64,000 bases of DNA. Origin: CBFHND01 sp965657085 (GTDB lineage Bacteria; Pseudomonadota; Alphaproteobacteria; Rhodobacterales; Rhodobacteraceae). This document shows positions 41,705-49,995 of the stretch, in pieces. The position numbers and the translations under genes were made by a program. The DNA lies in the NCBI GenBank assembly GCA_965657085.1, contig CBFHND010000019.1, positions 1 through 64,000 on the forward strand. The letters are read 5' to 3'. Each line of letters starts with the position of its first letter. Position 1 is the first letter of the stretch. Below the pieces are notes generated by a model that saw nothing but the letters and a program-made list of their open reading frames with translations, made no database searches and was not told where the DNA came from.

Positions 41705-41988
41705 GTCAAACGTTTTTGCCAGCTTCCATGAAGTCATTCGACCACTTGTAATAGATACCCTGCGATATGCCTTCACGACGGCACAGCTCAGCAATGCTGT
41801 CCTCGCCACGCAGGCCATCCAGCACGATCCGGATCTTCTCTTCGGATGAATAATGCCTGCGCGTTGCACGCTTGATGTCTTTGACGACCTTCTCGCCGGG
41901 ACTCTTCGTTGTCTTTCTCATCGTCCACTCCTTGGTGGCTACGATGAGCAACAAACACTCTCTCAGCAAATTGCCCTATTTGGACCCA
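41705..41988 (-). mobile_element. Fragment of a second IS3-family element, cut by copy 1
   Basis: The right end lies near 41988, where the minus strand begins TGGGTCCAAATAGGG. An OrfA starts at 41921 (AAGGAG upstream) with MRKTTKSPGEKVVKD and a helix-turn-helix EDSIAELCRREGISQGIYYKWS. It is cut at 41706, where the IS3 copy 1 repeat begins; just before the cut a one-base shift turns the expected KKRL into K-N-V-stop. The remaining part of this element is absent. Confidence 0.75.
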
Positions 41989-42384
41989 TAAGCGCTGACG
42001 TCAGACACCCGCATCGCCCGAAGCGCTGCCTCTCGCCGCTCGTTTAGCGTTGTCAGTTCTTTCCCAGCAAATCTTTCAGGACGACGTTGTCCAGCATCGT
42101 GTCCGCCAACAGGCGTTTCAGCTTGGCGTTCTCGTCCGTGGCCGCACGCAGCTTCGCCGCATCCGACACTTCCATGCCCCCGTATTGAGATTTGAATTTG
42201 TAGAACGTTCCTTGGCTGAGACCATGCTTGCGGCACACATCCGCCGTCGTCATCCCGGCTTCTTGTTCTTTGATCATCCCAATAATCTGGGCTTCGCTAA
42301 ATCGACTCTTTCGCATTGGTTTGCTCCTTCGCGGGGTTGAGCAAACTCTACATCAAAGTGAGGGAAGTTTCGGGGGGCAGGTCA
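41989..42384 (-). mobile_element. Fragment of a third IS3-family element with intact OrfA
   Basis: The left end reads TGACCTGCCCCCCGAAAC on the minus strand from 42384, a typical IS3-group terminus. A complete OrfA (next entry) is followed by the first codons of OrfB (LNERREAALRAMRVSDVS), which break off near 41990 where the second element was inserted. The rest of OrfB is missing. Confidence 0.8.
42053..42316 (-). CDS. Transposase OrfA of third IS3-family element
   Basis: An 87-residue IS3/IS407-group OrfA. MRKSRFSEAQIIGMIKEQEAG is the typical beginning, described by its FSEAQI motif, then the helix-turn-helix TTADVCRKHGLSQGTFYKFKSQYGG and the leucine-rich end KLKRLLADTMLDNVVLKDLLGKN. It is full length. 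With no OrfB it cannot transpose, but a full-length element elsewhere could use its ends only if the second end were present. Confidence 0.88.
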   Translation of the reverse strand: MRKSRFSEAQIIGMIKEQEAGMTTADVCRKHGLSQGTFYKFKSQYGGMEVSDAAKLRAATDENAKLKRLLADTMLDNVVLKDLLGKN

Positions 42385-42523
42385 GCAGCCCTGCACATCT
42401 GCACTTAACCATAACATCCCGAAAGCGGCTTTGTTCGCGCGTGCATTGACGCAATCTCGCGTATTGGAAGTTTTGTGTTTTCTCCCGCCACCAACACGAC
42501 CGGACCGAGGCATGAGCTGTTTG

Positions 42524-42841
42524 TCAGGCCGAGGTCAGAATGTGTACCTTCTGATCGGCCACCTTGTCTTTAACCGCCTCGCGGTAGGTTTTCATGTGTG
42601 GCGCAACGGCGTGCGCCATCAGCGCGGCGGTGCTTGACCATTTTTCGATCACGACGAACGTGTCCTCGCCATAAGGCGTCTGAAACGCACCTGCGTCAGG
42701 CACATCCACCGCAGCGCCGTACTCAATGCACCCGTCTTCTGCATGCACCGCTGGAACATTGGCGTTGAAGGCTTTCAGCACATCCGCCCTTTGGCCCGGC
42801 TTGGCTGTAATAACCGCGATGACGTGCACCATATCTGACAT
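42524..42841 (-). CDS. Antibiotic biosynthesis monooxygenase (ABM/YgiN-like) domain protein
   Basis: A 105-residue dimeric alpha/beta-barrel protein. VHVIAVITAKPGQRADVLKAFNANVPAVHAEDGCIEYG and FVVIEKWSSTAALMAHAVAPHMK show the ABM layout, with the typical E-x-G-C-x-x-Y and E-x-W motifs. Members include quinol monooxygenases and heme-degrading enzymes; the substrate is open. The ATG at 42841 has GGGAGA about seven bases upstream; 42847 is too close. It diverges from trmB. Confidence 0.83.
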   Translation of the reverse strand: MSDMVHVIAVITAKPGQRADVLKAFNANVPAVHAEDGCIEYGAAVDVPDAGAFQTPYGEDTFVVIEKWSSTAALMAHAVAPHMKTYREAVKDKVADQKVHILTSA

Positions 42842-42947
42842 ATGCATTCTCCCTTTTGCCTGTGCAGCCTAACATGGGCACAGGCAATGACCAGACAAAC
42901 CACCAGCGGCAGTTGCCAGCCCCGGCAGGCCCAGCTAAACCGCCGCC

Positions 42948-43652
42948 ATGACCAGCACAGACCGCCCGCACCGCAATTTCTATGGCCGCCTGAAGGGCAA
43001 GACCCTCAAGCAAAGCCAGAAGGGATACCTGGATCAGGACCTCGCGGCCCTGTCGCCCGGAGCCGTGGAGTGGGAGGCAAACCCCGATCGCACGCCGCTT
43101 GATCTGAAGAACCTCTTCGGCGGCAGGCCCGTTTGGCTGGAAGTCGGCTTTGGTGGCGGTGAACATATGGTGCATCAGGCCGCCCTGAACCCGGACGTCG
43201 GCATTATCGGGTGCGAGCCTTATATCAATGGCGTGGCCATGCTGCTGGGCAAGATCCGGCGCGCGGGCGTGAAGAACCTGGCCGTGCACCCCGGCGATGT
43301 GCGCGACATGTTCGATGTGCTGCCCGATGCCAGCATCGACCGCGCCTTTCTGCTTTATCCCGATCCATGGCCGAAAAAGCGGCATCACCGCCGACGCTTT
43401 GTCACGCCGGAACACCTTGAACCACTGGCGCGCGTGATGAAACCCGGCGCCGTATTCCGTGTGGCCACCGACATCCCCGATTATGTGCGTCAGACCCTCG
43501 AGGAGGTGCAGCGCCACGGTTTTGACTGGACTGCCGAAGGCCCTGCGGATTGGCGCACGCCATGGAAGGACTGGATAAGCACCCGCTATGAACAAAAGGC
43601 TTTGCGCGAAGGCCGCACGCCGCACTACCTGACCTTTGTGCGGCAAGGCTGA
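42948..43652 (+). CDS. trmB: tRNA (guanine-N7-)-methyltransferase
   Basis: A 234-residue SAM-dependent enzyme that makes m7G at position 46 of tRNA. The SAM-binding motif is WLEVGFGGGEHMV. The TrmB signature YPDPWPKKRHHRRRFV and the tRNA-contacting TRYEQKALREGRTPHYLTF are present. Length and start (NFYGRLKGKTL) match the alphaproteobacterial family. It stands alone; aroA follows after about 100 bases. Confidence 0.96.
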   Translation: MTSTDRPHRNFYGRLKGKTLKQSQKGYLDQDLAALSPGAVEWEANPDRTPLDLKNLFGGRPVWLEVGFGGGEHMVHQAALNPDVGIIGCEPYINGVAMLLGKIRRAGVKNLAVHPGDVRDMFDVLPDASIDRAFLLYPDPWPKKRHHRRRFVTPEHLEPLARVMKPGAVFRVATDIPDYVRQTLEEVQRHGFDWTAEGPADWRTPWKDWISTRYEQKALREGRTPHYLTFVRQG

Positions 43653-43756
43653 GACATTGCGCTGTTAGCGCCGGACAATTGCGCATGCGGACGCTGGACG
43701 ATAGGCGTGATGCGCGGTAGGTGTCAGGCCAAGACCTGACCAAAGAAAGCCTGCCC

Positions 43757-45112
43757 ATGTCCAGCCACGGTGATCCCATTCCAATGACATCACGCGCCTG
43801 TGCTGCGTTGACCGGAACCGCCGAAGTGCCGGGCGACAAGTCGATCTCGCACAGGTCGCTGATCCTGGGGGCTATGGCCGTGGGCGAAACCACGATTTCC
43901 GGCCTTCTGGAAGGGCAGGATGTGTTGGACACGGCCCATGCGATGCGCGCCTTCGGGGCCGAGGTGACGGACCACGGTTGCGGCAACTGGTCGGTGCACG
44001 GGATTGGCGTCGGCGGCTTTGCCGAACCCGATCAGGTCATCGACTGCGGAAACTCTGGCACAGGTGTGCGGCTGATCATGGGGGCCATGGCCACGTCGCC
44101 CATCACCGCAACCTTTACCGGCGACGCAAGCCTCAACGGCCGCCCCATGGCGCGGGTGACCGATCCGCTGGCGCTTTTCGGAACGCAGGCCGTCGGTCGC
44201 GCGGGTGGGCGTTTGCCCATGACCATCGTGGGGGCCGCTGATCCGGTGCCGGTGCGCTATACCGTGCCCGTGCCATCGGCGCAGGTGAAATCGGCAGTGC
44301 TTTTGGCGGGGTTGAATGCACCCGGCGAAACCGTGGTGATCGAACAGGAAGCCACCCGCGATCACACCGAGCGGATGCTGGCGGGGTTCGGGGCCGAGAT
44401 CACGACCGAAGAGACCGGTGAAGGCCGGGTCATCACCCTCAAAGGGCAGCCCGAGCTGAAGCCGCAAAAGATCGATGTGCCGCGCGACCCAAGCTCGGCC
44501 GCCTTTCCGGTTTGTGCGGCGCTGATTGTGCCGGGGTCGGATGTTCTGGTGCCGGGGATCGGCCTGAACCCCACGCGGGCCGGCCTGTTCACCACGCTGC
44601 GCGAGATGGGCGCGGACCTGACCTATGAAAACGAACGCACCGAAGGGGGCGAGCCGGTGGCGGACCTGCGCGCGCGGTTCTCGCCTGACCTGCACGGCAT
44701 CGAAGTGCCGGGCGGACGTGCCGCGTCGATGATCGACGAATACCCGGTGCTGTCGGTTGTGGCGTCCTTTGCCAAGGGTCAGACGCATATGCCCGGGGTG
44801 AAGGAACTGCGCGTCAAGGAAAGCGACCGCATCGACGCCATGGCCACGGGCCTGCGCGCCAACGGCATCGACGTGGATGAAGGCCCCGATTGGTGGACGG
44901 TTCTGGGCGTGGGCCATGGCAACGTACCGGGTGGGGCAACCTGTGCCAGCCACCTTGATCATCGCATCGCGATGTCCTTCCTCATTCTGGGCATGGCCGC
45001 GCAGAACCCGGTGTCGGTGGACGATGGCGGCCCGATTGCCACGTCTTTCCCGATTTTCGAGCCCTTGATGGCGCAGCTTGGCGCGGATGTGACGCGCGAT
45101 CCGTCGGCATGA
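43757..45112 (+). CDS. aroA: 3-phosphoshikimate 1-carboxyvinyltransferase (EPSP synthase, class II)
   Basis: A 451-residue enzyme of the shikimate pathway that joins shikimate-3-phosphate and phosphoenolpyruvate. VPGDKSISHRSLILGA binds PEP phosphate. GLLEGQDVLDTAHAMRAFGA and GDASLNGRPMARV are class II (CP4-like) features. The loop equal to G-N-A-A-T-G of the CP4 enzyme is G-N-S-G-T-G here, so it lacks the Ala100 linked to glyphosate insensitivity. The ATG at 43757 gives the expected N-terminus. The stop overlaps the next gene (ATGA), starting the aroA-membrane protein-cmk unit. Confidence 0.96.
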   Translation: MSSHGDPIPMTSRACAALTGTAEVPGDKSISHRSLILGAMAVGETTISGLLEGQDVLDTAHAMRAFGAEVTDHGCGNWSVHGIGVGGFAEPDQVIDCGNSGTGVRLIMGAMATSPITATFTGDASLNGRPMARVTDPLALFGTQAVGRAGGRLPMTIVGAADPVPVRYTVPVPSAQVKSAVLLAGLNAPGETVVIEQEATRDHTERMLAGFGAEITTEETGEGRVITLKGQPELKPQKIDVPRDPSSAAFPVCAALIVPGSDVLVPGIGLNPTRAGLFTTLREMGADLTYENERTEGGEPVADLRARFSPDLHGIEVPGGRAASMIDEYPVLSVVASFAKGQTHMPGVKELRVKESDRIDAMATGLRANGIDVDEGPDWWTVLGVGHGNVPGGATCASHLDHRIAMSFLILGMAAQNPVSVDDGGPIATSFPIFEPLMAQLGADVTRDPSA

Positions 45113-45621
45113 TGCCGCGCTGGTTCAAGGCGCTGGCTTGGCTGACGGTTGCGAACTTTGCCGTTCTTGCGTGGCTTGGGGCAACGGACCTTGCACCGTC
45201 GGATGCGTTCAAGATGTTCGATGCGCATTTTGCGCCTTATGATCTTGATTATGCCCGCGCCTACCTGACGGCGCTGTCGCCCGAGGCCAAGCAACTGTAT
45301 CTCGGTCCCGTTCGGATGCTCGACACCCTGTTTCCCGCCCTGCTGACCGCGGCCTTGCTGATCCTGTTCCGGGTGAAACTGTCAGGGATTTGGCGGGCTG
45401 CCCTGATGGTCTTGACCCTTGCCTATCTCGGCGCGGACTATGCCGAAAATGCGCAAGTCGCCGGGCTGATCCGGATGCCGGTCGATGCGCTGACGGTGGA
45501 GGGGGTGGCCCGTGCCGGCCTGCTGACCATGACCAAGTGGATCACCCTTTTGCCCTGTCTGGGGGCGGCGGCATGGATTTGGCTGCGCGGGCGTATCGCG
45601 GCGTCGGAGACGGCACAATGA
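45109..45621 (+). CDS. Small integral membrane protein between aroA and cmk
   Basis: A 170-residue protein with four hydrophobic segments (about 8-25, 72-88, 94-112 and 138-158) and an extracytoplasmic loop with DAHFAPYDLDYARAYL. I do not recognise a named family. It is coupled on both sides: its ATG overlaps the aroA stop, and its stop overlaps the cmk start in ATGA junctions. It may simply ride with these genes; no function can be assigned. A second ATG at 45112 is an alternative start. Confidence 0.72.
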   Translation: MMPRWFKALAWLTVANFAVLAWLGATDLAPSDAFKMFDAHFAPYDLDYARAYLTALSPEAKQLYLGPVRMLDTLFPALLTAALLILFRVKLSGIWRAALMVLTLAYLGADYAENAQVAGLIRMPVDALTVEGVARAGLLTMTKWITLLPCLGAAAWIWLRGRIAASETAQ

Positions 45622-46232
45622 CACATCCGTTCACAGTGGCGATCGACGGCCCGGCGGCGGCTGGCAAAGGCACTGTATCCAAGGCCGTGGCAGACCATTT
45701 CGGCTTGGCGCATCTGGACACCGGATTGCTGTACCGGGCCGTGGGGGCACAAATGCTGGCCGGTGTGGACCCGGTGATCGCAGCCCGGACCCTTGATGCC
45801 GGTGACCTTGAAGGCGAAAGCCTGCGAACGCCCGAAGTGGCGCAGGCCGCGAGCAAGGTTGCGGTGATTGGAGACGTGCGCGCGGCATTGCTGGATTTTC
45901 AACGCGCCTTTGCGCGGCGTGCAGGTGGTGCGGTTCTGGACGGGCGCGACATCGGAACGGTGATCTGTCCGCGGGCCGAGGTGAAACTCTTCGTGACCGC
46001 CAGCGCCGAAGTGCGCGCGGCCAGACGTCATGCGGAACTGGAGGGGCGCGGGATTGTCTCGGACTACGCAACGGTGCTGGCCGATGTGCGCGCCCGCGAT
46101 GCGCGCGACACAGAGCGTGCCGAGGCACCGTTGAAACCGGCCCCCGACGCATGTGTCATCGACACATCGGACATGAGCATCGCCGAGGCAGTTGCCCGCG
46201 CAATCGAGGTTATCGAGACCGCGCGGGGCTGA
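45618..46232 (+). CDS. cmk: (d)CMP kinase
   Basis: A 204-residue cytidylate kinase that phosphorylates CMP and dCMP. The P-loop is AIDGPAAAGKGTVSKAVA, followed by HLDTGLLYRAV, the nucleotide-binding LDGRDIGTVICPRAEVKLFVTAS and RRHAEL. The start overlaps the upstream stop by four bases. The aroA-cmk-rpsA order is common in proteobacteria; here one secreted-protein gene and a repeat region separate cmk from rpsA. Confidence 0.95.
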   Translation: MTHPFTVAIDGPAAAGKGTVSKAVADHFGLAHLDTGLLYRAVGAQMLAGVDPVIAARTLDAGDLEGESLRTPEVAQAASKVAVIGDVRAALLDFQRAFARRAGGAVLDGRDIGTVICPRAEVKLFVTASAEVRAARRHAELEGRGIVSDYATVLADVRARDARDTERAEAPLKPAPDACVIDTSDMSIAEAVARAIEVIETARG

Positions 46233-46305
46233 TCACCAAAGGGTGCTTGGCATGTGAGGTCGTGCGCGCCTAGCCTGTGGCCACCCGATCCCGAAAGGCT
46301 GCCCC

Positions 46306-46842
46306 ATGAAATCCGTTCTGTTTTCCGTTTTCCTTCTGTGCTGCACGTCACTGCAATCTCTTGCGCAGGATGCCCCTGTTGTGAAAGACTCTCCCATGAC
46401 GATGGAACGTCTGGCCAATATCATCTTGGCCATCGATCCCGAAGCGACGCTCGCGGGCAATGCGATCGAGCTGAGCGTAGACGACATTCCGGTGATCGTG
46501 ATTGCCGATCCGGTTGCAGACCGCATGCGCGCGATAGTGCCGATCCGAAGTGCAGAGGGCCTGAGCACCGAGGAACTGATGCGGCTGATGCAGGCCAATT
46601 TCGACACGGCTCTTGATGCGCGCTACGCGGTGGCGCGCGGGCGGCTCTGGGGGGTGTTTATCCACCCACTGAGCCCCTTGGAGAAGGATCAGTTCCTGAG
46701 TGCAATCGTGCAAACTGTGAACGTGGCACGCACCTATGGGCAGACCTATTCAGGTGGGGCACAAGTCTTTGGCGGAGGGGATTCCAACGGGATCTATCAG
46801 GACCTCTTTGAGGAGCTCCAGAAACGGGGTCAGGAATTGTAG
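46306..46842 (+). CDS. Secreted YbjN-like protein
   Basis: A 178-residue protein with a signal peptide ending at SLAQDAP. The mature part has the type III chaperone-like YbjN fold pattern: MTMERLANIILAIDPEATLAGNAIELSVDDIPVIVIADP, described by its L-x-G-x-x-I-E-L core, then LNRLMQANFDTALDARYA-type and PLSPLEKDQFLSAI. Exported single-domain YbjN homologues have no known function. It stands alone between cmk and the repeat region. Confidence 0.72.
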   Translation: MKSVLFSVFLLCCTSLQSLAQDAPVVKDSPMTMERLANIILAIDPEATLAGNAIELSVDDIPVIVIADPVADRMRAIVPIRSAEGLSTEELMRLMQANFDTALDARYAVARGRLWGVFIHPLSPLEKDQFLSAIVQTVNVARTYGQTYSGGAQVFGGGDSNGIYQDLFEELQKRGQEL

Positions 46843-47275
46843 TTGAGGCAAGGCAGGCGGAGCGGTCCCTGCGGGACCGCACGCGATGCTGACGCGCTGT
46901 CGCGCGGTATGGGGCCCTGCCCCAAACCCCGAAGTATTTCAGACCCAAAGAAGTAAGATTCGATTAACCAAGCTTTGAGAGGATGTGGAAGCGGTACAGG
47001 CGGAAGCGCCGATGGCCGTACCCGAAGAAGCCCTCTGCAGTCTTGTGGCGTGCCATTTGAATGTGGAGGGTTTCCTTTTCTTTGGGTCAAAAATACTTCG
47101 GGGAGCGCGAGGGGCTGGCCCCTCGCACCGGCGCGTCTGCGCCAGAATGGTGTGCAGCCTGCAAGGCTGCGCCGGTTGGTGACGCTCTGCGGTGTCGGGG
47201 CTTGCCTCGAAGCCAGTGCTGCGGTAAGGAGCGCGCGTCAGCAAGGTGAACACACCGCAGGGCATTGAGATGAGC
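46843..47275. repeat. Intergenic region with an inverted pair of repeat elements
   Basis: CCCGAAGTATTTCAGACCCA at about 46927-46946 returns inverted at about 47082-47104 (TGGGTCAAAAATACTTCGGG). Each copy is flanked by a GC-rich hairpin: GCGGTCCC/GGGACCGC at 46862-46880, and GCGAGGGGC/GCCCCTCGC at 47107-47126. This type of GC-rich intergenic repeat is common in Rhodobacterales genomes, as recalled. No gene is seen in the stretch. Confidence 0.6.
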
Positions 47276-47307
47276 AGGGTCGGGATCATACCGGCCCTCT
47301 TTGTTTT
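47276..47307 (+). terminator. Terminator-like hairpin in the rpsA leader
   Basis: AGGGTCGG (47276-47283) pairs with CCGGCCCT (47291-47298), with one G-U pair and a seven-base loop, and is followed by a T-rich tract. It lies 88 bases before the rpsA start. It may end upstream transcripts or act as an attenuator for rpsA. Confidence 0.6.
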
Positions 47308-47394
47308 GTGCGTCACCTGACCAATGAAACCCCAAGACCGGCGGAGACAACCGCACGGCCAGAAACAAACGCAAGTTAGGAAACCAGAGACCTC

Positions 47395-49077
47395 ATGGCT
47401 CAAAACACATCGATGGAGGAATTCGAAGCCCTCCTGAACGAAAGCTTCGAAATGGACACACCCGAAGAAGGGTCTGTCGTCAAAGGCAAAGTCATCGCAA
47501 TCGAAGCGGGCCAAGCCATCATCGACGTCGGCTACAAGATGGAAGGCCGCGTTGACATCAAAGAATTTGCAGATCCCGGTGAAGCTCCCAAAATCGCCCC
47601 CGGCGATGAGGTTGAAGTGTTCCTGCGTCAGGTCGAAAACGCGCGTGGCGAAGCCGTCATCAGCCGCGAAATGGCCCGCCGCGAGGAAGCCTGGGATCGT
47701 CTGGAAACAGCCTATGCAGGCGAAGCACGCGTCGAAGGCGCGATCTTTGGCCGCGTCAAAGGTGGTTTCACTGTCGATCTGGGCGGTGCCGTGGCCTTCT
47801 TGCCCGGCTCTCAGGTTGACGTGCGCCCCGTGCGTGACGCCGGCCCTCTGATGGGTCTCAAGCAGCCCTTCCAGATCCTGAAGATGGACCGTCGTCGAGG
47901 CAACATCGTTGTGTCGCGTCGTGCGATCCTCGAGGAATCCCGCGCCGAACAGCGCGCCGAAGTCATCGGCAACCTGATCGAAGGCCAGAACGTCGAAGGC
48001 GTGGTCAAGAACATCACCGAATACGGTGCGTTTGTCGATCTGGGTGGCGTTGACGGTCTGTTGCACGTCACGGACATGGCATGGCGTCGCGTGTCGCATC
48101 CTTCCGAGATCCTGACCATTGGCGAGACGATCAACGTCCAGGTCATCAAGATCAACAAGGAAACGCACCGCATCAGCCTCGGCATGAAGCAGCTGCAGGA
48201 AGATCCATGGGATCTGGTTGCTGCCAAGTATCCGCTGGAATCCACGCACACTGGCCGCGTGACCAACATCACCGATTACGGTGCCTTTGTTGAGCTGGAG
48301 CCCGGTGTCGAAGGTCTGGTGCACGTGTCCGAAATGTCGTGGACCAAGAAAAACGTGCACCCCGGCAAGATCGTGTCGACCTCCCAGGAAGTCGAAGTCA
48401 TGGTTCTGGAAATCGATGGTGCCAAGCGCCGCGTGTCTCTGGGCCTCAAGCAGACAATGCGCAACCCATGGGAAGTGTTTGCAGAAACACACCCCGAGGG
48501 AACGGAAGTCGAAGGCGAAGTCAAGAACATCACCGAGTTCGGCCTGTTCGTGGGCCTGCCCGGCGACATCGACGGCATGGTGCACCTTTCGGACCTCAGC
48601 TGGGACGAGCGCGGCGAAGATGCCATTCAGAACTACCGCAAGGGCGACATGGTTCAGGCCGTTGTGTCCGAAGTGGACGTCGAGAAAGAGCGCATCTCGC
48701 TTTCGATCAAAGCCGTGGGTGGCGACAAGTTCGCCGAAGCCGTGGGCGGCGTGAAGCGTGGTTCGATCGTGACTGTCGAAGTGACAGCCATCGAAGACGG
48801 TGGCATCGAAGTGGAATACGAAGGCATGAAGTCCTTCATTCGCCGCTCCGACCTGTCGCGTGACCGTGCCGAACAGCGCCCCGAGCGTTTCTCGGTCGGT
48901 GACAAGGTTGATGTGCGCATCACCAACGTCGACAACAAAACCCGCCGTCTGGGTGTGTCGATCAAGGCGCGCGAGATCGCAGAAGAGAAAGAGGCCGTGG
49001 AACAGTACGGCTCCTCGGACTCCGGTGCGAGCCTCGGCGACATCCTTGGTGCGGCGCTGAAGGGCGACGACGAGTAA
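47395..49077 (+). CDS. rpsA: 30S ribosomal protein S1
   Basis: A 560-residue protein with six S1 RNA-binding repeats: for example GSVVKGKVIAIEAGQAIIDVG near the start, VKNITEYGAFVDLGGVDGLLHVTDM, VTNITDYGAFVELEPGVEGLVHVSEMSW, and VKNITEFGLFVGLPGDIDGMVHLSDLSW, each noted by its ITxxGxFV core. It brings mRNAs to the 30S subunit. Codon use is strongly biased, as expected for a highly expressed gene. A hairpin in the leader and a strong terminator downstream bracket it. Confidence 0.97.
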   Translation: MAQNTSMEEFEALLNESFEMDTPEEGSVVKGKVIAIEAGQAIIDVGYKMEGRVDIKEFADPGEAPKIAPGDEVEVFLRQVENARGEAVISREMARREEAWDRLETAYAGEARVEGAIFGRVKGGFTVDLGGAVAFLPGSQVDVRPVRDAGPLMGLKQPFQILKMDRRRGNIVVSRRAILEESRAEQRAEVIGNLIEGQNVEGVVKNITEYGAFVDLGGVDGLLHVTDMAWRRVSHPSEILTIGETINVQVIKINKETHRISLGMKQLQEDPWDLVAAKYPLESTHTGRVTNITDYGAFVELEPGVEGLVHVSEMSWTKKNVHPGKIVSTSQEVEVMVLEIDGAKRRVSLGLKQTMRNPWEVFAETHPEGTEVEGEVKNITEFGLFVGLPGDIDGMVHLSDLSWDERGEDAIQNYRKGDMVQAVVSEVDVEKERISLSIKAVGGDKFAEAVGGVKRGSIVTVEVTAIEDGGIEVEYEGMKSFIRRSDLSRDRAEQRPERFSVGDKVDVRITNVDNKTRRLGVSIKAREIAEEKEAVEQYGSSDSGASLGDILGAALKGDDE

Positions 49078-49103
49078 TCCAACCGGATTAAACTGTGACA
49101 GAG

Positions 49104-49133
49104 GGCCTCGCATCTGCCGATGCGGGGCCTTTT
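49104..49133 (+). terminator. Rho-independent terminator of rpsA
   Basis: GGCCTCGCAT (49104-49113) pairs with ATGCGGGGCC (49120-49129) around a six-base loop, followed by four T residues. It lies 27 bases after the rpsA stop. Confidence 0.85.
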
Positions 49134-49351
49134 CTTTGCCCGAATCATAGCCAACCTACGCCAGACGGCATTCGAATCTGGCGCTGAAAATTGAAACACT
49201 TGGTTCAGTTTTGCGGATTTATCCCCCCAAAACAGCGTCTTCGCCGCGCAATTTCCCGCTGCAAGCCAACGCTTTCTATTCCCGCGACGCATTATTCTGC
49301 CTATAGTCGGCAAGCGACAAAGTGCGAACAATGCCCGGGGAGATACACGCC

Positions 49352-49636
49352 ATGATCCGTTCTGAGCTGATTCAGAAGATCGCCGATGAAAACCCACATC
49401 TCTACCAACGGGACGTCGAGCGCATCGTGAACACCATTTTCGAAGAGGTCACGGACGCCATGTCGCGCGGTGACCGTGTCGAATTGCGCGGCTTTGGCGC
49501 CTTCTCGGTGAAACGCCGCGATGCCCGGGTGGGACGGAACCCGCGTACAGGCGAAACAGTCAACGTCGAGGAAAAGCACGTGCCGTTCTTCAAAACCGGC
49601 AAGTTGCTGCGTGATCGCCTGAACGGAAAGGCCTGA
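49352..49636 (+). CDS. ihfB: Integration host factor subunit beta
   Basis: A 94-residue HU/IHF-family DNA-bending protein. MIRSELIQKIADENPHLYQRD, seen by its ELIQKI core, and the beta-arm GFGAFSVKRRDARVGRNPRTGE with the intercalating proline are clear. The start at 49352 has GGGGAGA upstream. It follows rpsA, a conserved order. The stop overlaps the next gene by one base. Confidence 0.95.
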   Translation: MIRSELIQKIADENPHLYQRDVERIVNTIFEEVTDAMSRGDRVELRGFGAFSVKRRDARVGRNPRTGETVNVEEKHVPFFKTGKLLRDRLNGKA

Positions 49637-49986
49637 TGCGTTACATCCGCTATGCTTGTATTGCGGTCTTCGCGGTCGCGTTGATCGCCTTGGCATTGGC
49701 CAATCGGTCCATGGTGACGCTCAAGATGTTGCCGGACGAATTGGCAGGGTTCTTCGCGGTCAATCCATCCATCCAACTGCCGCTTTTCGTGGTCATTTTC
49801 GGCGGGATCATTGCCGGACTGCTGGTCGGCTTTGTCTGGGAATGGATGCGCGAACATGCCATTCGCTCCGAAGCGTCCAAGACTGCACGGGAAAAACGTC
49901 GTCTGGAGCGCGAGGTTGAGCGCCTCAAGGGTGAAAAGCACGAAGGCAAGGACGAGGTTCTGGCCCTTCTGGACGAAGCCAGCTAA
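49636..49986 (+). CDS. LapA-domain (DUF1049) membrane protein
   Basis: A 116-residue inner-membrane protein with two hydrophobic segments (about 5-24 and 48-68) and a charged coiled-coil tail (KTAREKRRLEREVERLKGEK). The VTLKMLPDE and LPLFVVIFGGIIAGLLVGF parts match LapA/YciS, which in E. coli helps control lipopolysaccharide assembly. The gene order rpsA-ihfB-lapA is the same as in many proteobacteria. It is coupled to ihfB through a TGATG junction. Confidence 0.85.
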   Translation: MRYIRYACIAVFAVALIALALANRSMVTLKMLPDELAGFFAVNPSIQLPLFVVIFGGIIAGLLVGFVWEWMREHAIRSEASKTAREKRRLEREVERLKGEKHEGKDEVLALLDEAS

Positions 49987-49995
49987 CCCAAGACC

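Noticed and set aside
46939..49113. Minus-strand frame of 724 codons opposite rpsA
   Set aside because: Repetitive Asp/Val/His pattern mirrors the S1 repeats; no start signal and no family match.
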